Notes: generated by a model not told the origin, from the sequence alone. DNA of 41,529 nt from Enterococcus pseudoavium NBRC 100491 (GCF_001544295.1 NZ_BCQF01000024.1:1-41529); one strand, 5' to 3'; counted from the first letter of the stretch, positions 1 through 7,808 are shown. A program made the numbers and translations.

Positions 1-593
1 AGACCATTTGTATCGGTCACAGTTGTCGATTGACCTAACACGGTTTTCACCGTGCTATTATGAAAGCTTGGTTTCTTCTGATAATCCGTGATGGCTTGAT
101 TGATTTTTGCTTCAATGGCGGCAATATTTACTGCACTACCATCGGAACGTTTGATGGAGTGTAGCGTGTAGCCATTGACTTCTTGCCAGATCATCTTCTG
201 AGCCACGATATGGGTATCCACATCTGTGCCCGCATTCTTCCATAAAACAGAAACTAGTTTTGCTTTCTCCGGCATATCCGGCAGTGGATTCTTCTCATAA
301 CCTGGCGTGAATTCATTGTAAATTGGCACTCCTGGTTCAATACAGAAAATATCTTGTTTCACACCATTGTAGACAGCATAGTGTGGAACGGTGACTTCTG
401 ACATGGGCCGGCCGTCACTAAAAGTGCCTTCAACCGCATATTGATGCGCCAAATCCAGTTCCACCGTTACTGTTTGTGGATGGGAGATCTTCTCGGCAAA
501 GGCAATCGTTGGACCAAGAGAGCCGCCAATTGTTTGACCTAATAGAGCCAACGCCGCAAACAGGCGCCAATTCTTAAATCTTGGTTTTTTCAT
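1..593 (-). CDS. Thioester-domain surface adhesin, N-terminal part (runs off the window)
   Basis: The reading frame opens at ATG 593 and is still open at the left edge, so only about 197 residues are visible. Residues 1-33 form a secretion signal: Lys/Arg start, hydrophobic stretch, probable cleavage after AFA33. The next part looks like a Cys-Gln thioester (TQXA-type) domain: Cys84 in the context IFCIEPG and Gln132 in AQKMIW, the two residues that form an internal thioester in Gram-positive adhesins able to bind host or matrix amines covalently. The ribosome site AAAGGAAA lies about 8 bases upstream. A C-terminal LPXTG anchor and isopeptide repeats would be expected beyond the edge but cannot be seen. 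Such genes are typical of the accessory genome. The domain call is fairly secure; ligand and full architecture are unknown. Confidence 0.78.
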   Translation of the reverse strand, partial: MKKPRFKNWRLFAALALLGQTIGGSLGPTIAFAEKISHPQTVTVELDLAHQYAVEGTFSDGRPMSEVTVPHYAVYNGVKQDIFCIEPGVPIYNEFTPGYEKNPLPDMPEKAKLVSVLWKNAGTDVDTHIVAQKMIWQEVNGYTLHSIKRSDGSAVNIAAIEAKINQAITDYQKKPSFHNSTVKTVLGQSTTVTDTNG

Positions 594-694
594 AGTGTAT
601 TTTCCTTTCATAAAGATACTATTTTGTTGTTGCTTTATCTTACGTGTCTTTCTAAATTGATTCTGTACTCATCTTGTATGACTAAAAAGCAAAT

Positions 695-721
695 AAAAAA
701 GACATCAACTTGCGATGTCTT
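695..721 (-). terminator. Rho-independent terminator, minus strand
   Basis: Perfect 8-bp stem AAGACATC/GATGTCTT around a 7-base loop, followed on the minus strand by a T-rich tail. It lies upstream of the adhesin gene and downstream of no recognised minus-strand gene, so it either shields the adhesin from upstream transcription or ends a small RNA. Confidence 0.65.
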
Positions 722-850
722 AGAAATTACTTATTCGTTATTAAATGAAGTTCAAACTATGTTACGTTCTTATGAAGAAATTTACTTATTATATGCTCAA
801 ATATGATTTAGCTTGTCAATCCATGCTGTTAATAGTAAACGCTAATTACA

Positions 851-879
851 TGGGACAAAATATGGGACAGTTTGGGACA
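851..879. repeat. Three direct TGGGACA repeats
   Basis: TGGGACA occurs at 851-857, 863-869 and 873-879, spaced 12 and 10 bases (about one helical turn). Closely phased heptamers can be protein-binding sites, for example integrase arm sites or an operator; no integrase gene is visible, so the role is unknown. Confidence 0.4.
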
Positions 880-1094
880 TTCATATAAAACTATGAACAA
901 TATGGTTTCTAACTTTAAAAAATAGTAATTTTAACATTCATTATAAATAACACAAAAATTATAGTTTTTCACCGTTATTACGATGATAGGAGAAAGAAAT
1001 ATTACATGAAATTTATAAATCAATATCTAAAACTTAGTAAACTACTATTTGTCAGAAGGAAACCATTGAATAGTCATATACTAGGCACTTCCTT

Positions 1095-1196
1095 TCAACT
1101 TACATTCTTTCTCAGAAGGCGATTTAAGCAGCCTCCACGTGCGTTTTGCTGAGTATTTCTACCAGTCATTTTTTCACCGCTAAGCATCCTTGGCAT
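1095..1196 (-). CDS. Possible 33-aa mini-ORF in a GC-richer patch
   Basis: ATG 1196 to TGA 1095 gives a basic peptide with the core NARGGCLNRLLRKNVS. There is no good ribosome site (only GTGG close to the start) and the frame is open for about 12 more codons upstream without a start. The patch is clearly richer in GC than its surroundings and its minus strand holds a CTCAG/CTGAG pair, so it may be a structured RNA or an interspersed element instead of a gene. I do not recognise it. Confidence 0.2.
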   Translation of the reverse strand: MPRMLSGEKMTGRNTQQNARGGCLNRLLRKNVS

Positions 1197-1272
1197 TTTA
1201 CCACAAATTGTTAAAATATTAAATACTCGCTAGTTTTGAAAAATAGCAATCAACTTGTTTGGGGAATTAAAA

Positions 1273-1324
1273 TTGACTAAAACAATACCACTATGATACG
1301 TTTCTAATTGAGAAACTTTCTCAA
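1273..1324 (+). promoter_or_regulatory. pyrD promoter with a 17-bp palindrome near the start site
   Basis: -35 TTGACT (1273-1278), 18-base spacer, weak extended -10 TGATACGTT (-10 at 1297-1302). Just downstream is TTGAGAAACTTTCTCAA (1308-1324), a perfect palindrome with one central base, placed at or just after the expected transcription start. Its position fits an operator. The promoter call is inference; the palindrome is directly visible. Confidence 0.4.
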
Positions 1325-1359
1325 TCGAACAATTATTCCAACACTAAGGAGACAAATAT

Positions 1360-2289
1360 ATGCTGAATACTCAGTTCTTAAACTATACATTAACCAGTCC
1401 AATTATGAATGCTTCTGGCGTCCACTGTACAACAACGGAAGAACTGCAAAACTTAGCAGATTCCGCCGCAGGAGCAATCGTTACAAAGAGTGCGACCAAA
1501 CATTTCAGAGTGGGAAACCCTCATCCCCGCTATGCGGATCTTCCTCTGGGCAGTATCAATTCAACCGGTCTAGCCAACAATGGCTTTGATTATTACTTAG
1601 ATTACGTCTCCTCAAATAATTTGGAAGGAGCCAAACCGTTATTTTTCTCGGTTGCTGGCATGACTTTTGAGGAAAATTTATATATGCTAAATAAAATTCA
1701 AGCAAGTTCTTTTACAGGTATCACTGAGTTGAACCTTTCTTGCCCAAATCTGCCTGGAAAACCGCAAATCGCTTATGATTTCCCTTTAACTGAACAAATT
1801 TTGACCAAGATCTTCAGTTTCTTTACTAAACCGTTAGGCGTCAAACTTCCGCCTTACTTTGATCTAGTCCACTTCGATCAGATGGCAAAGATTTTAAATC
1901 AATTTCCCCTCGCTTTCATAAATTCCATTAACAGTATCGGAAACGGTCTCTATGTCGATACGGCCACTGAAACGACGGTCATTAAGCCAAAAGATGGTTT
2001 TGGTGGAATTGGTGGCGCCTATGTGAAACCGACTGCCTTAGCGAATGTGAACGGTTTTTATCAACGACTAAATCCACAAATCAAAATCATCGGGACCGGT
2101 GGTGTCAACTCCGGACAGGATGTGTTTGAACACTTGTTATGTGGTGCTCAAATTGTCCAAGTAGGAACAGCCTTGCATCGTGAGGGTCCACAAATATTTT
2201 CCCGCTTGGCAAATGAATTAGCTGACCTTATGGAACAAAAAGGCTACCAATCGATTGAAGACTTTCGAGGGAAAATAAAAACAAGTTAA
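1360..2289 (+). CDS. pyrD: Dihydroorotate dehydrogenase, class 1A (fumarate-linked)
   Basis: Oxidises dihydroorotate to orotate in pyrimidine synthesis, using FMN and, in class 1A enzymes, fumarate as electron acceptor in the cytosol. The 309 residues match the usual length of the family. Visible motifs are NASGVHC near the N-terminus, Lys43 (substrate/FMN site), NLSCPN with the catalytic Cys128 that marks class 1A (class 2 enzymes use Ser), and the C-terminal FMN-phosphate loop IGTGGVNSG followed by [11 protein letters not shown]. The start at ATG 1360 follows AAGGAG by 8 bases; the overlapping frame at 1308 is out of phase and not a gene. It stands alone, away from a pyr operon, and has no PyrB- or PyrK-type partner nearby, as expected for the soluble 1A type. 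The gene ends at a strong bidirectional terminator. Confidence 0.95.
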   Translation: MLNTQFLNYTLTSPIMNASGVHCTTTEELQNLADSAAGAIVTKSATKHFRVGNPHPRYADLPLGSINSTGLANNGFDYYLDYVSSNNLEGAKPLFFSVAGMTFEENLYMLNKIQASSFTGITELNLSCPNLPGKPQIAYDFPLTEQILTKIFSFFTKPLGVKLPPYFDLVHFDQMAKILNQFPLAFINSINSIGNGLYVDTATETTVIKPKDGFGGIGGAYVKPTALANVNGFYQRLNPQIKIIGTGGVNSGQDVFEHLLCGAQIVQVGTALHREGPQIFSRLANELADLMEQKGYQSIEDFRGKIKTS

Positions 2290-2304
2290 TTTACAAATTA
2301 CTAA

Positions 2305-2354
2305 AAACAAGATGGCTTTAATTTCTAAAAGAAGAAATCGAGGCCATCTTGTTT
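2305..2354. terminator. Bidirectional terminator between pyrD and lepB
   Basis: 12-bp stem AAACAAGATGGC/GCCATCTTGTTT (2305-2316/2343-2354) with an inner ATTTCT/AGAAAT stem. A/T tracts on both sides let it serve the convergent genes pyrD and lepB. Confidence 0.75.
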
Positions 2355-2376
2355 ATTCGCGATTATTAAAATTTTT

Positions 2377-2925
2377 TTAGGAAATAAGCTTGATATGCTT
2401 TAAGGGAAAATAGACTGCTTGCGCTTTTCCTAAAATATCACTGCTTTCAACGGTCCCAAACGAGCGACTATCTTTTGAGACTCGACGATTGTCGCCTAAA
2501 ACAAAATACTCATTCTTTGGCAAGCGCTTTTCACCGATTAATTCTTCCAATTGAAAATCGGTTGTATAAGGTGAGACTTGGTGATCATGATTACGATTAT
2601 TCGTTAAAAAGGGTTCTCCGACTTTTTGATTGTTGATATAAAGCTGATCTTTTTCATAACGAATGTCATCACCTGGCAAACCGATCACTCGCTTAATATA
2701 AATGGTTCCGTCCGGCTGCTGAAAAACAATCACATCAAAGCGTCGAACCTTACTGAATTTTTCCATCAAAACCATATCCCCTTGGGCCAAGGTTTGATTC
2801 ATTGAATTACCGGTCACGGGAACGGGAATTAATAAAAAACCACGAATTATTACTCCTACAAAAAGAGCAATCAAAAAGTATTTGATTCCCAACCATAAAT
2901 GGGCTCTTGTCAGTAGTTTTTTCAA
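2377..2925 (-). CDS. lepB: Type I signal peptidase
   Basis: Cuts signal peptides from exported proteins on the outer face of the membrane. 182 residues, typical of the short Gram-positive SipS type. One N-terminal membrane anchor (about residues 14-34) is followed by the nucleophile Ser41 in GNSMNQTL and the general base Lys78 in YIKRVIGLPGD; the box GDNRRVSKDSRSFG near residue 145 is the conserved C-terminal family motif. The start is TTG at 2925, preceded by GGGAGGAAAGGAA; there is no in-frame ATG before the catalytic Ser. It lies 28 bases after ctpA and is probably the last gene of the ypmR-ypmS-yozE-ctpA-lepB run. It ends at the shared terminator with pyrD. Confidence 0.94.
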   Translation of the reverse strand: MKKLLTRAHLWLGIKYFLIALFVGVIIRGFLLIPVPVTGNSMNQTLAQGDMVLMEKFSKVRRFDVIVFQQPDGTIYIKRVIGLPGDDIRYEKDQLYINNQKVGEPFLTNNRNHDHQVSPYTTDFQLEELIGEKRLPKNEYFVLGDNRRVSKDSRSFGTVESSDILGKAQAVYFPLKHIKLIS

Positions 2926-2953
2926 TTCCTTTCCTCCCTCAAAACCGATACTA

Positions 2954-4405
2954 TTATTTCTTTTTCAATACTTCAAGGGCCTTTTCATAGGCAACATCAT
3001 TCGCTTTCACTAGCTTAAAGACTTTTTCTTGTAAAACATCAATTGTCTTAGGATCTAATGCGCCAGTGGCGGATAAATTATTCTCGGTTTGAATCTTAGC
3101 CACGGCATCTTTTGTAGCTTGATTAAACAAATTTCCTTCAGTTGGATACCCTAAAGCTTTTAGTATCGTGTTAATATTTTCCACAGCATCTCCCGAATCA
3201 CCCAAACGCCAATTTGATTGTTTGGAGATTGGTGGGAGTTTGGCATATTCGGGATAATCTGCTTCAATCGTTGGCACCACGCCTTTTCCTTCAACGGATG
3301 AGCCATCTGGAGTATACCATTTCATAATTGTTAATAGAACGTAATTATTATCGCCGATTGAACTAATACTTTGAACGGTTCCCTTACCAAAAGTCCGCAC
3401 ACCGATTAAGGGGTAGTTCTTATTTTTGACTGCCGCTGCTAATAATTCGGCACCATAAGAACTTTCTTGATCAATCAAGAAAATCGTCGGTTCTTTGACC
3501 TTAAACCCTTGATCAATTTTTTTCCCGGCTTTATCAATCGAAATTACTTTTTTCTTATTAGAGAACTGAGCAATTGTATCACCGTTTTCTAGGAAATAGC
3601 TGGCTACGCGCTCAGCTTCTGCCATCAAACCACCAGAATTTTGGCGTAAATCGATTACGAAAGATTTGGCGCCTGCTTTACGCAGCTCTTCAACAATCGT
3701 CCGAAATTCTAAGGCAGTCGTTTCACGGAAATTATCAATTTCGATCGAGCCGATCGACTGATCTTTCACATCAAGACTTCCTTTGACCGTATCTTCAGGA
3801 ACAACATCCCTTTCGATGGCTACTTCAAATTTCTCATCATCTCGCTGAATCAATAGTTTGACTTGCGTCCCTTTTTCCCCACGAATCATCGTTGCTATCT
3901 GGTCCAGAGATTTATCCTGGGTCTTTTGGCCGTCTACTTCTAAAATAATGTCACCAGCCTTTAACTTGGCTTTTTCAGCAGGTGAATTTTTTACTGGAAC
4001 GCGGTCAATCACCGGCAGACGGTTTTCCAGCTGTAAATTGGCCCCAATCCCTTCAAAACTTCCAGCTACTTTTGCATTCAATTCTTGATTCTCTTGGTCA
4101 GTCAAAAATTCTGATTCAGGATCTTTCAACGATTCCACCATGCCATTTAAAGCTCCTTGAATCAACTTCTCTTTGTCGACTTGATTTACATAATTTGTAC
4201 TGATCAGATCATATAAATCCTGAACATCATCTAAATCATTACGGGTAATTTTTACGACAGAATCATTATCCATCGTTTGTTTCTGATCAATAAAATGTGT
4301 CACTACTGCGGTAATCACGATCGTGCACACGATCGAAATTAAAAAAATCGATACTGGTATTGTTTTTTTCTGCAAGGCGCATTTTCCTTTCACCCTTTTT
4401 TTCAT
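2954..4405 (-). CDS. ctpA: S41 family C-terminal processing peptidase with PDZ and peptidoglycan-binding domains
   Basis: Membrane-anchored serine protease of the CtpA/CtpB/Tsp family, acting outside the membrane. Order: basic N-terminus, membrane segment (about 16-36), PDZ domain (about 110-195), S41 core (about 215-385), and a peptidoglycan-binding domain (about 398-460). The catalytic Lys341 is clear in TFGKGTVQ. The nucleophile region reads QESSYGAELLAAA, where the family normally has SASASE. Ser316 is 25 residues before Lys341, the same gap as the Ser-Lys pair of E. coli Tsp, so it is the best candidate, but an ungapped alignment on the conserved Glu320 puts Tyr317 at the nucleophile position. 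The length of 483 residues is normal. Substrate unknown. ATG 4405 start; 52 bases after yozE. Confidence 0.9.
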   Translation of the reverse strand: MKKRVKGKCALQKKTIPVSIFLISIVCTIVITAVVTHFIDQKQTMDNDSVVKITRNDLDDVQDLYDLISTNYVNQVDKEKLIQGALNGMVESLKDPESEFLTDQENQELNAKVAGSFEGIGANLQLENRLPVIDRVPVKNSPAEKAKLKAGDIILEVDGQKTQDKSLDQIATMIRGEKGTQVKLLIQRDDEKFEVAIERDVVPEDTVKGSLDVKDQSIGSIEIDNFRETTALEFRTIVEELRKAGAKSFVIDLRQNSGGLMAEAERVASYFLENGDTIAQFSNKKKVISIDKAGKKIDQGFKVKEPTIFLIDQESSYGAELLAAAVKNKNYPLIGVRTFGKGTVQSISSIGDNNYVLLTIMKWYTPDGSSVEGKGVVPTIEADYPEYAKLPPISKQSNWRLGDSGDAVENINTILKALGYPTEGNLFNQATKDAVAKIQTENNLSATGALDPKTIDVLQEKVFKLVKANDVAYEKALEVLKKK

Positions 4406-4457
4406 GATAGCACGCTAGAAAAAAAAGGAAAAGCCTTCCACAACTTTTCCTTCTTAA

Positions 4458-4688
4458 TTATTTATTGTTTTCTAAATATTTCTCCCAAACTTGATCAAAT
4501 AGATCCATTGAAGCTAAATAATCGACACTCAACTCTAAGTAATCGGTAATTTCATGGTAATCCTCTGACTGTTTAGGAAACATGATATCTTTAGCCACTG
4601 CTCCAGCGAACGCTTCGACTGGATCATGCAGATTGTGGCCACGTTCGGTCAAGATATAATGATAAAAACTTCTGCGCAATTCATTCAC
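4458..4688 (-). CDS. yozE: YozE family small protein (UPF0346)
   Basis: 76 residues with the family opening RRSFYHYIL, then FAGAVAKDIMFPKQSEDYHEITDYLEL, the SAM-like helical fold seen in B. subtilis YozE. The molecular role is not known; members are small cytosolic proteins that may bind DNA or protein. It sits 23 bases after ypmS and before ctpA, in one apparent operon. The start ATG follows an AGCGAGGTGA-type site about 6 bases upstream. Confidence 0.9.
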   Translation of the reverse strand: MNELRRSFYHYILTERGHNLHDPVEAFAGAVAKDIMFPKQSEDYHEITDYLELSVDYLASMDLFDQVWEKYLENNK

Positions 4689-4711
4689 CTCGCTGGTTAT
4701 TCATGATTTTG

Positions 4712-5356
4712 TCAATCATTCGTCTTTTTTTCTTTAGGTAAATACAAACTAAATTGAATATCATCGCCCACTAGATCAATATGATTGGCTTTGATAAACA
4801 TACCGTTATTCAATTTGAATTGATTTAACTTTAAAACAACCGTCTGCTCGTCAGGATCAATGGATACCCATTTAGGAAATTTATAGCCGCGCTCAATAGC
4901 CGCCATCACTTGGCTCACCGGTAGATTCAACGTTCCGATTGATAGATCGCGAGCCTTCAATTGAATATTGCCATTATCCATAACATACGGATCAAAGTAA
5001 AGATAAAAATCAACTTTTGCTCCTAAAAGTTTGAACTGACCTTTTAACATTGCTTGATTTTCTAAATAGAATTCATATTTAACCGCCGAATCTTTTTGCA
5101 GATCATTTAAAAAGTATTCCATCACCGTATTTAATTTTTTCTTATTGGTATTCATGGTCAACACAGGTGAACCTTTAGGTACTGTGGTTTCACTGCTAGG
5201 TGGCAAGTTCGTTTCACGCACGGTGAATACACGCACGGTTGCAAAGATGACACCACCTAAAAGGATCCCCACTAAAACTAGAAAAGCAATTTTCCAGCGA
5301 TTGATTTTTTCCGTTGTTTTCGTTCTTATGGTCGTTTCTTTTTTGGGTTCTTCCAT
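4712..5356 (-). CDS. ypmS: YpmS-like membrane-anchored protein (DUF2140)
   Basis: 214 residues when started at ATG 5356, where AAAGGAGGG lies 6 bases upstream and the ATG overlaps the TAA stop of ypmR by one base (TAATG). A longer frame from 5380 lies inside ypmR and has no better site. A cytosolic basic stretch is followed by one membrane segment (about residues 22-44) and an extracytoplasmic domain with the YpmS pattern of beta strands (LLGAKVDFYLYFDPYV). The function of the family is unknown; the steady pairing with the lipase YpmR suggests a joint envelope task. Confidence 0.85.
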   Translation of the reverse strand: MEEPKKETTIRTKTTEKINRWKIAFLVLVGILLGGVIFATVRVFTVRETNLPPSSETTVPKGSPVLTMNTNKKKLNTVMEYFLNDLQKDSAVKYEFYLENQAMLKGQFKLLGAKVDFYLYFDPYVMDNGNIQLKARDLSIGTLNLPVSQVMAAIERGYKFPKWVSIDPDEQTVVLKLNQFKLNNGMFIKANHIDLVGDDIQFSLYLPKEKKTND

Positions 5357-6207
5357 TAATTGCCCTCCTTTATTAACCATAAATCTTGGGTATCCACAAT
5401 TTTTTCCTGAATCGCCGTGGCCATCAATTGATAGCCTAAGTTATTTGGATGGAAGTTGTCTTCATCATATAAAACATTGTTTTTAACTTCACCATTTGAA
5501 CTTTCACTCGTGTTATTACTGTCTTTTGTAGCAATCCCTTTATACAACAGGTCATTAATCGGAACAAAAAAACAATTTGTCGTTTCTTTGGTCAATTTTT
5601 CTGTTTCAGTATTCCAATTATCTACCACGGTCTGCATGCCTTTGATGTCAGGAAAGTTTAAATAGTAAGGATTATAGATTCCTACCACGTAGATCGGTGC
5701 TTTGGGATTTAAGTCTCGCATTTCTGTTAAAATTGCTTCAACTGATTTTCCATATTTTTTTATCGAACGATCAAATTGTTTAGCGCTTTTAGCGGTAATA
5801 TTCTTTTGGAAGGCTTGAAAAAGGTCATTTCCACCAACAGTCATTGTAATAAAATCTGCACTGGCTAAACTGTTCCGTAAATCAGAATCCTTTTTGACTC
5901 GCTTTAATATTTGATCACTACGTTCACCAGAAATCCCGTAGTTATCCTTTTCAATAGAAGTCAATTCATATTTTTGTTGTAAATGATTTGCCACTAAAGG
6001 CACATAGCCTCCGCGTTTAGTTTCATCACCGATTCCTTCAGTTAGCGAATCCCCCACTGCTACAAAGTGAACAGATTTCTTATAATCCGAGGTTTTATCC
6101 TGGACCACTCGAAGACGGGATTCAGCTTTGGGAATCGTCAAAAATAGAACCAGCAGAGTAACGACTGCTACTATTACGGGAATCATAATTGTCGAAAATC
6201 GTTTCAT
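5356..6207 (-). CDS. ypmR: Membrane-anchored SGNH/GDSL lipase-esterase, YpmR-like
   Basis: Predicted esterase or lipase outside the membrane, tethered by an N-terminal segment (about residues 5-25). All four SGNH blocks are visible: GDSL with Ser54, a Gly in YGISGERS, Asn127 in VGGND, and Asp250-x-x-His253 in DNFHPN. 283 residues is typical. It overlaps ypmS by one base and heads the operon that continues through yozE and ctpA to lepB. GGAG lies before the start ATG. The natural substrate of YpmR proteins is not established. Confidence 0.9.
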   Translation of the reverse strand: MKRFSTIMIPVIVAVVTLLVLFLTIPKAESRLRVVQDKTSDYKKSVHFVAVGDSLTEGIGDETKRGGYVPLVANHLQQKYELTSIEKDNYGISGERSDQILKRVKKDSDLRNSLASADFITMTVGGNDLFQAFQKNITAKSAKQFDRSIKKYGKSVEAILTEMRDLNPKAPIYVVGIYNPYYLNFPDIKGMQTVVDNWNTETEKLTKETTNCFFVPINDLLYKGIATKDSNNTSESSNGEVKNNVLYDEDNFHPNNLGYQLMATAIQEKIVDTQDLWLIKEGN

Positions 6208-6265
6208 TTATCTACTCCTTTACCAAAAGCTGTTGAACAATCAGCAACCATAGTTTAAACCTAAC

Positions 6266-6294
6266 ATTGTAAAACTGGTTAATCTTAGTTTGAA
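6266..6294 (-). promoter_or_regulatory. Promoter of the ypmR operon
   Basis: On the minus strand, -35 TTCAAA (6289-6294), 17-base spacer, -10 TACAAT (6266-6271), about 58 bases before the ypmR start. Five of six -10 bases match the vegetative consensus. Confidence 0.55.
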
Positions 6295-6330
6295 CTACTA
6301 AGGAAATTTAATTTTTTGAGCTCTGATATT

Positions 6331-6357
6331 AAAAAAATGCCTCTATTTCTAGAGGCA
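6331..6357 (-). terminator. degV terminator
   Basis: Perfect 8-bp stem TGCCTCTA/TAGAGGCA with a 4-base loop, followed by seven T on the minus strand, just after the degV stop codon. Confidence 0.85.
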
Positions 6358-6364
6358 GACTCAA

Positions 6365-7204
6365 CTAATCGGTATAATACATGATCGCAAAAGCCCCGGG
6401 ACCTGTATGAGTTGCGACGATTGGGTTAGTATGTAGCACAGGGATATGCATGTCAGGAAACATTTCTTGTAACGCCTGTTTGGCTTCATCAATAAAATCC
6501 AACTTACCAGCATAAGAAATCCCAATTTGCTTTACGTTGACCTTTGTTAGCTCATCTTTAAAAGACGCAAACCATTTGCTGAAAGTTTTTTTCCCACGTC
6601 CTTTTGTGATTGGTAACAGCTCACCTGCTTCAAGCTCCATAACGATCCGCATATTCAACACACTGGAGATAACTCCTGTCACACGACTGATTCGACCGCC
6701 TTTAACTAAGTTATCCAAAGAAGATATTCCAATAAATAGTTTACTGTGGTTTTTCACTCGCTCAACACCTGCTAATACCTCTTCTAAAGAAGCTCCAGCC
6801 TGAGCAAGTTTTGCGGCTTCGATTACTTGAAATGCTTGCGACTGGTCAATAAAGCCGCAATCGATTACAGTGACATTGCTGCTACTTAAAAAGGTAGCCT
6901 GACGTGCTGCTTCAGCAGTTCCGCTCAGTGTATGGGACATATGGATCGAAACGATCGGACTCCCGTCTTTTCCTAATTCATCATAAAGCTCCGCAAAATA
7001 ACCAATTGGTGGTTGACTTGTTTTGGGTAGATTTTTTGATTGAGCCATCATTTCCATAAAGCGCTCCCCGGTTAATGCGTCATCATCCGGATAAACTACG
7101 TCATCAATCATCACTGATAACGGAATCACAGTAATATTTAAGTCATCACGGACAGATCGTTCGATCGTACAGGATGAGTCAGTTACAATTTTAACAGTTG
7201 GCAT
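6365..7204 (-). CDS. DegV family fatty-acid-binding protein
   Basis: DegV proteins bind a fatty acid; members related to FakB hand it to the kinase FakA for phosphorylation and use in phospholipids. The protein opens MPTVKIVTDSSC, then has PKTSQPPIGYF and MSHTLSGTAEAAR, the two loops that hold the carboxylate, and ends in HTGPGAFAIMYY. I start at ATG 7204 (279 residues) because AAGGATC is about 7 bases before it; an upstream ATG would add ten residues with a poorer site. No FakA gene is in the window. It is a single-gene unit with its own promoter and terminator. Confidence 0.9.
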   Translation of the reverse strand: MPTVKIVTDSSCTIERSVRDDLNITVIPLSVMIDDVVYPDDDALTGERFMEMMAQSKNLPKTSQPPIGYFAELYDELGKDGSPIVSIHMSHTLSGTAEAARQATFLSSSNVTVIDCGFIDQSQAFQVIEAAKLAQAGASLEEVLAGVERVKNHSKLFIGISSLDNLVKGGRISRVTGVISSVLNMRIVMELEAGELLPITKGRGKKTFSKWFASFKDELTKVNVKQIGISYAGKLDFIDEAKQALQEMFPDMHIPVLHTNPIVATHTGPGAFAIMYYTD

Positions 7205-7243
7205 TCTGATCCTTCTTTCCATACCTAGTTTCAAATTAATTTT

Positions 7244-7252
7244 AGTATATCA
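7244..7252 (-). promoter_or_regulatory. degV extended -10 promoter
   Basis: TGATATACT on the minus strand (TG, one base, TATACT), 40 bases before the ATG. No clear -35 is visible, which is usual for extended -10 promoters. Confidence 0.5.
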
Positions 7253-7300
7253 AAACTGCAGAAATAAATCATTGTTGAAACTATTTCTTTATAAATCTTG

Positions 7301-7330
7301 AAAAACCGAATCATTATGACCCGGTTTTTT
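7301..7330 (-). terminator. dfrA terminator overlapping its stop codon
   Basis: The AAAACCG...CGGTTTT stem with an inner TCAT/ATGA pair, then T-rich on the minus strand. The dfrA stop codon lies within the left arm. Confidence 0.7.
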
Positions 7331-7808
7331 GATAACGCTCAAAATAGTAACGATAAGGATTTTTTTCATCCCTTTGACCTAATTTACGTTCCACCAACTG
7401 CCAATCATCCCAAGAAACAGCTGGAAAATAGGCATCGCCTTCAAAACTTTCTTCGATAAAGGTCCGATAAATGCGTTCGCAATAAGGTAGAAATTCCTGA
7501 TAAACGGCTGATCCACCTGCAATAAACGTCGTTCCAGCAGTCTTTTGATCATAATCAAGTACTTCTGACAACGAATGCATAACTAACACATTTGCAGCTT
7601 GATATTTCTTATCTCTGGTCAAAACAATCGTTTGACGATTAGGCAGTGGTCTGCCTCCCATTCCTTCAAACGTTTTTCGCCCCATCACTAACGTATGATT
7701 GATGGTCGTTTCCTTAAAAAAACGCAGATCATTTGGCAAATGCCAAGGCAACTGATTTTCTTTCCCAATCAAGCCATTCTTATCCTGCGCCCAAATCGCG
7801 ATCAACAT
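7314..7808 (-). CDS. dfrA: Dihydrofolate reductase
   Basis: Reduces dihydrofolate to tetrahydrofolate with NADPH; the target of trimethoprim. 164 residues from ATG 7808, six bases after AGGAGGAGC; a longer frame to 7853 is not the start. Visible motifs: IAIWAQDKNGLIG, LPWHLPNDLRFFK with the acidic Asp27, MGRKTFEGMGG for NADPH, and FIAGGSAVYQEFL. It looks like the ordinary chromosomal enzyme and has no sign of being a mobile resistance variant. It follows the ABC-F gene by 65 bases with no terminator between, so the two are probably cotranscribed. Confidence 0.96.
   Translation of the reverse strand: MLIAIWAQDKNGLIGKENQLPWHLPNDLRFFKETTINHTLVMGRKTFEGMGGRPLPNRQTIVLTRDKKYQAANVLVMHSLSEVLDYDQKTAGTTFIAGGSAVYQEFLPYCERIYRTFIEESFEGDAYFPAVSWDDWQLVERKLGQRDEKNPYRYYFERYQKTGS

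Larger units (their letters stand above)
594..1359. other. AT-rich intergenic stretch between adhesin and pyrD
   Basis: This 766-base gap has no convincing long gene. It holds a minus-strand terminator (695-721), a possible minus-strand promoter (-35 TTGACA 814-819, -10 TATAAT 788-793, spacer 20), three TGGGACA repeats (851-879), a GC-richer patch at about 1095-1196 that reads as a 33-codon mini-ORF, and the pyrD promoter region. It appears to be the junction between accessory DNA on the left and conserved chromosome on the right. Confidence 0.5.

Noticed and set aside
624-806. Short plus-strand frame (60 codons) left of pyrD
   Set aside because: No ribosome site; it crosses the minus-strand terminator hairpin, and the composition looks like non-coding AT-rich DNA.
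1308-1589. Plus-strand frame overlapping the start of pyrD
   Set aside because: Out of frame with pyrD, with no ribosome site, while pyrD has a strong start and full family match.
5145-5486. Plus-strand frame of 113 codons opposite ypmS and ypmR
   Set aside because: Antisense shadow of two well-supported genes that overlap by one base.
7314-7808. Mobile trimethoprim-resistance dihydrofolate reductase
   Set aside because: Ordinary chromosomal context and no mobile element; nothing in the sequence marks it as an acquired variant.
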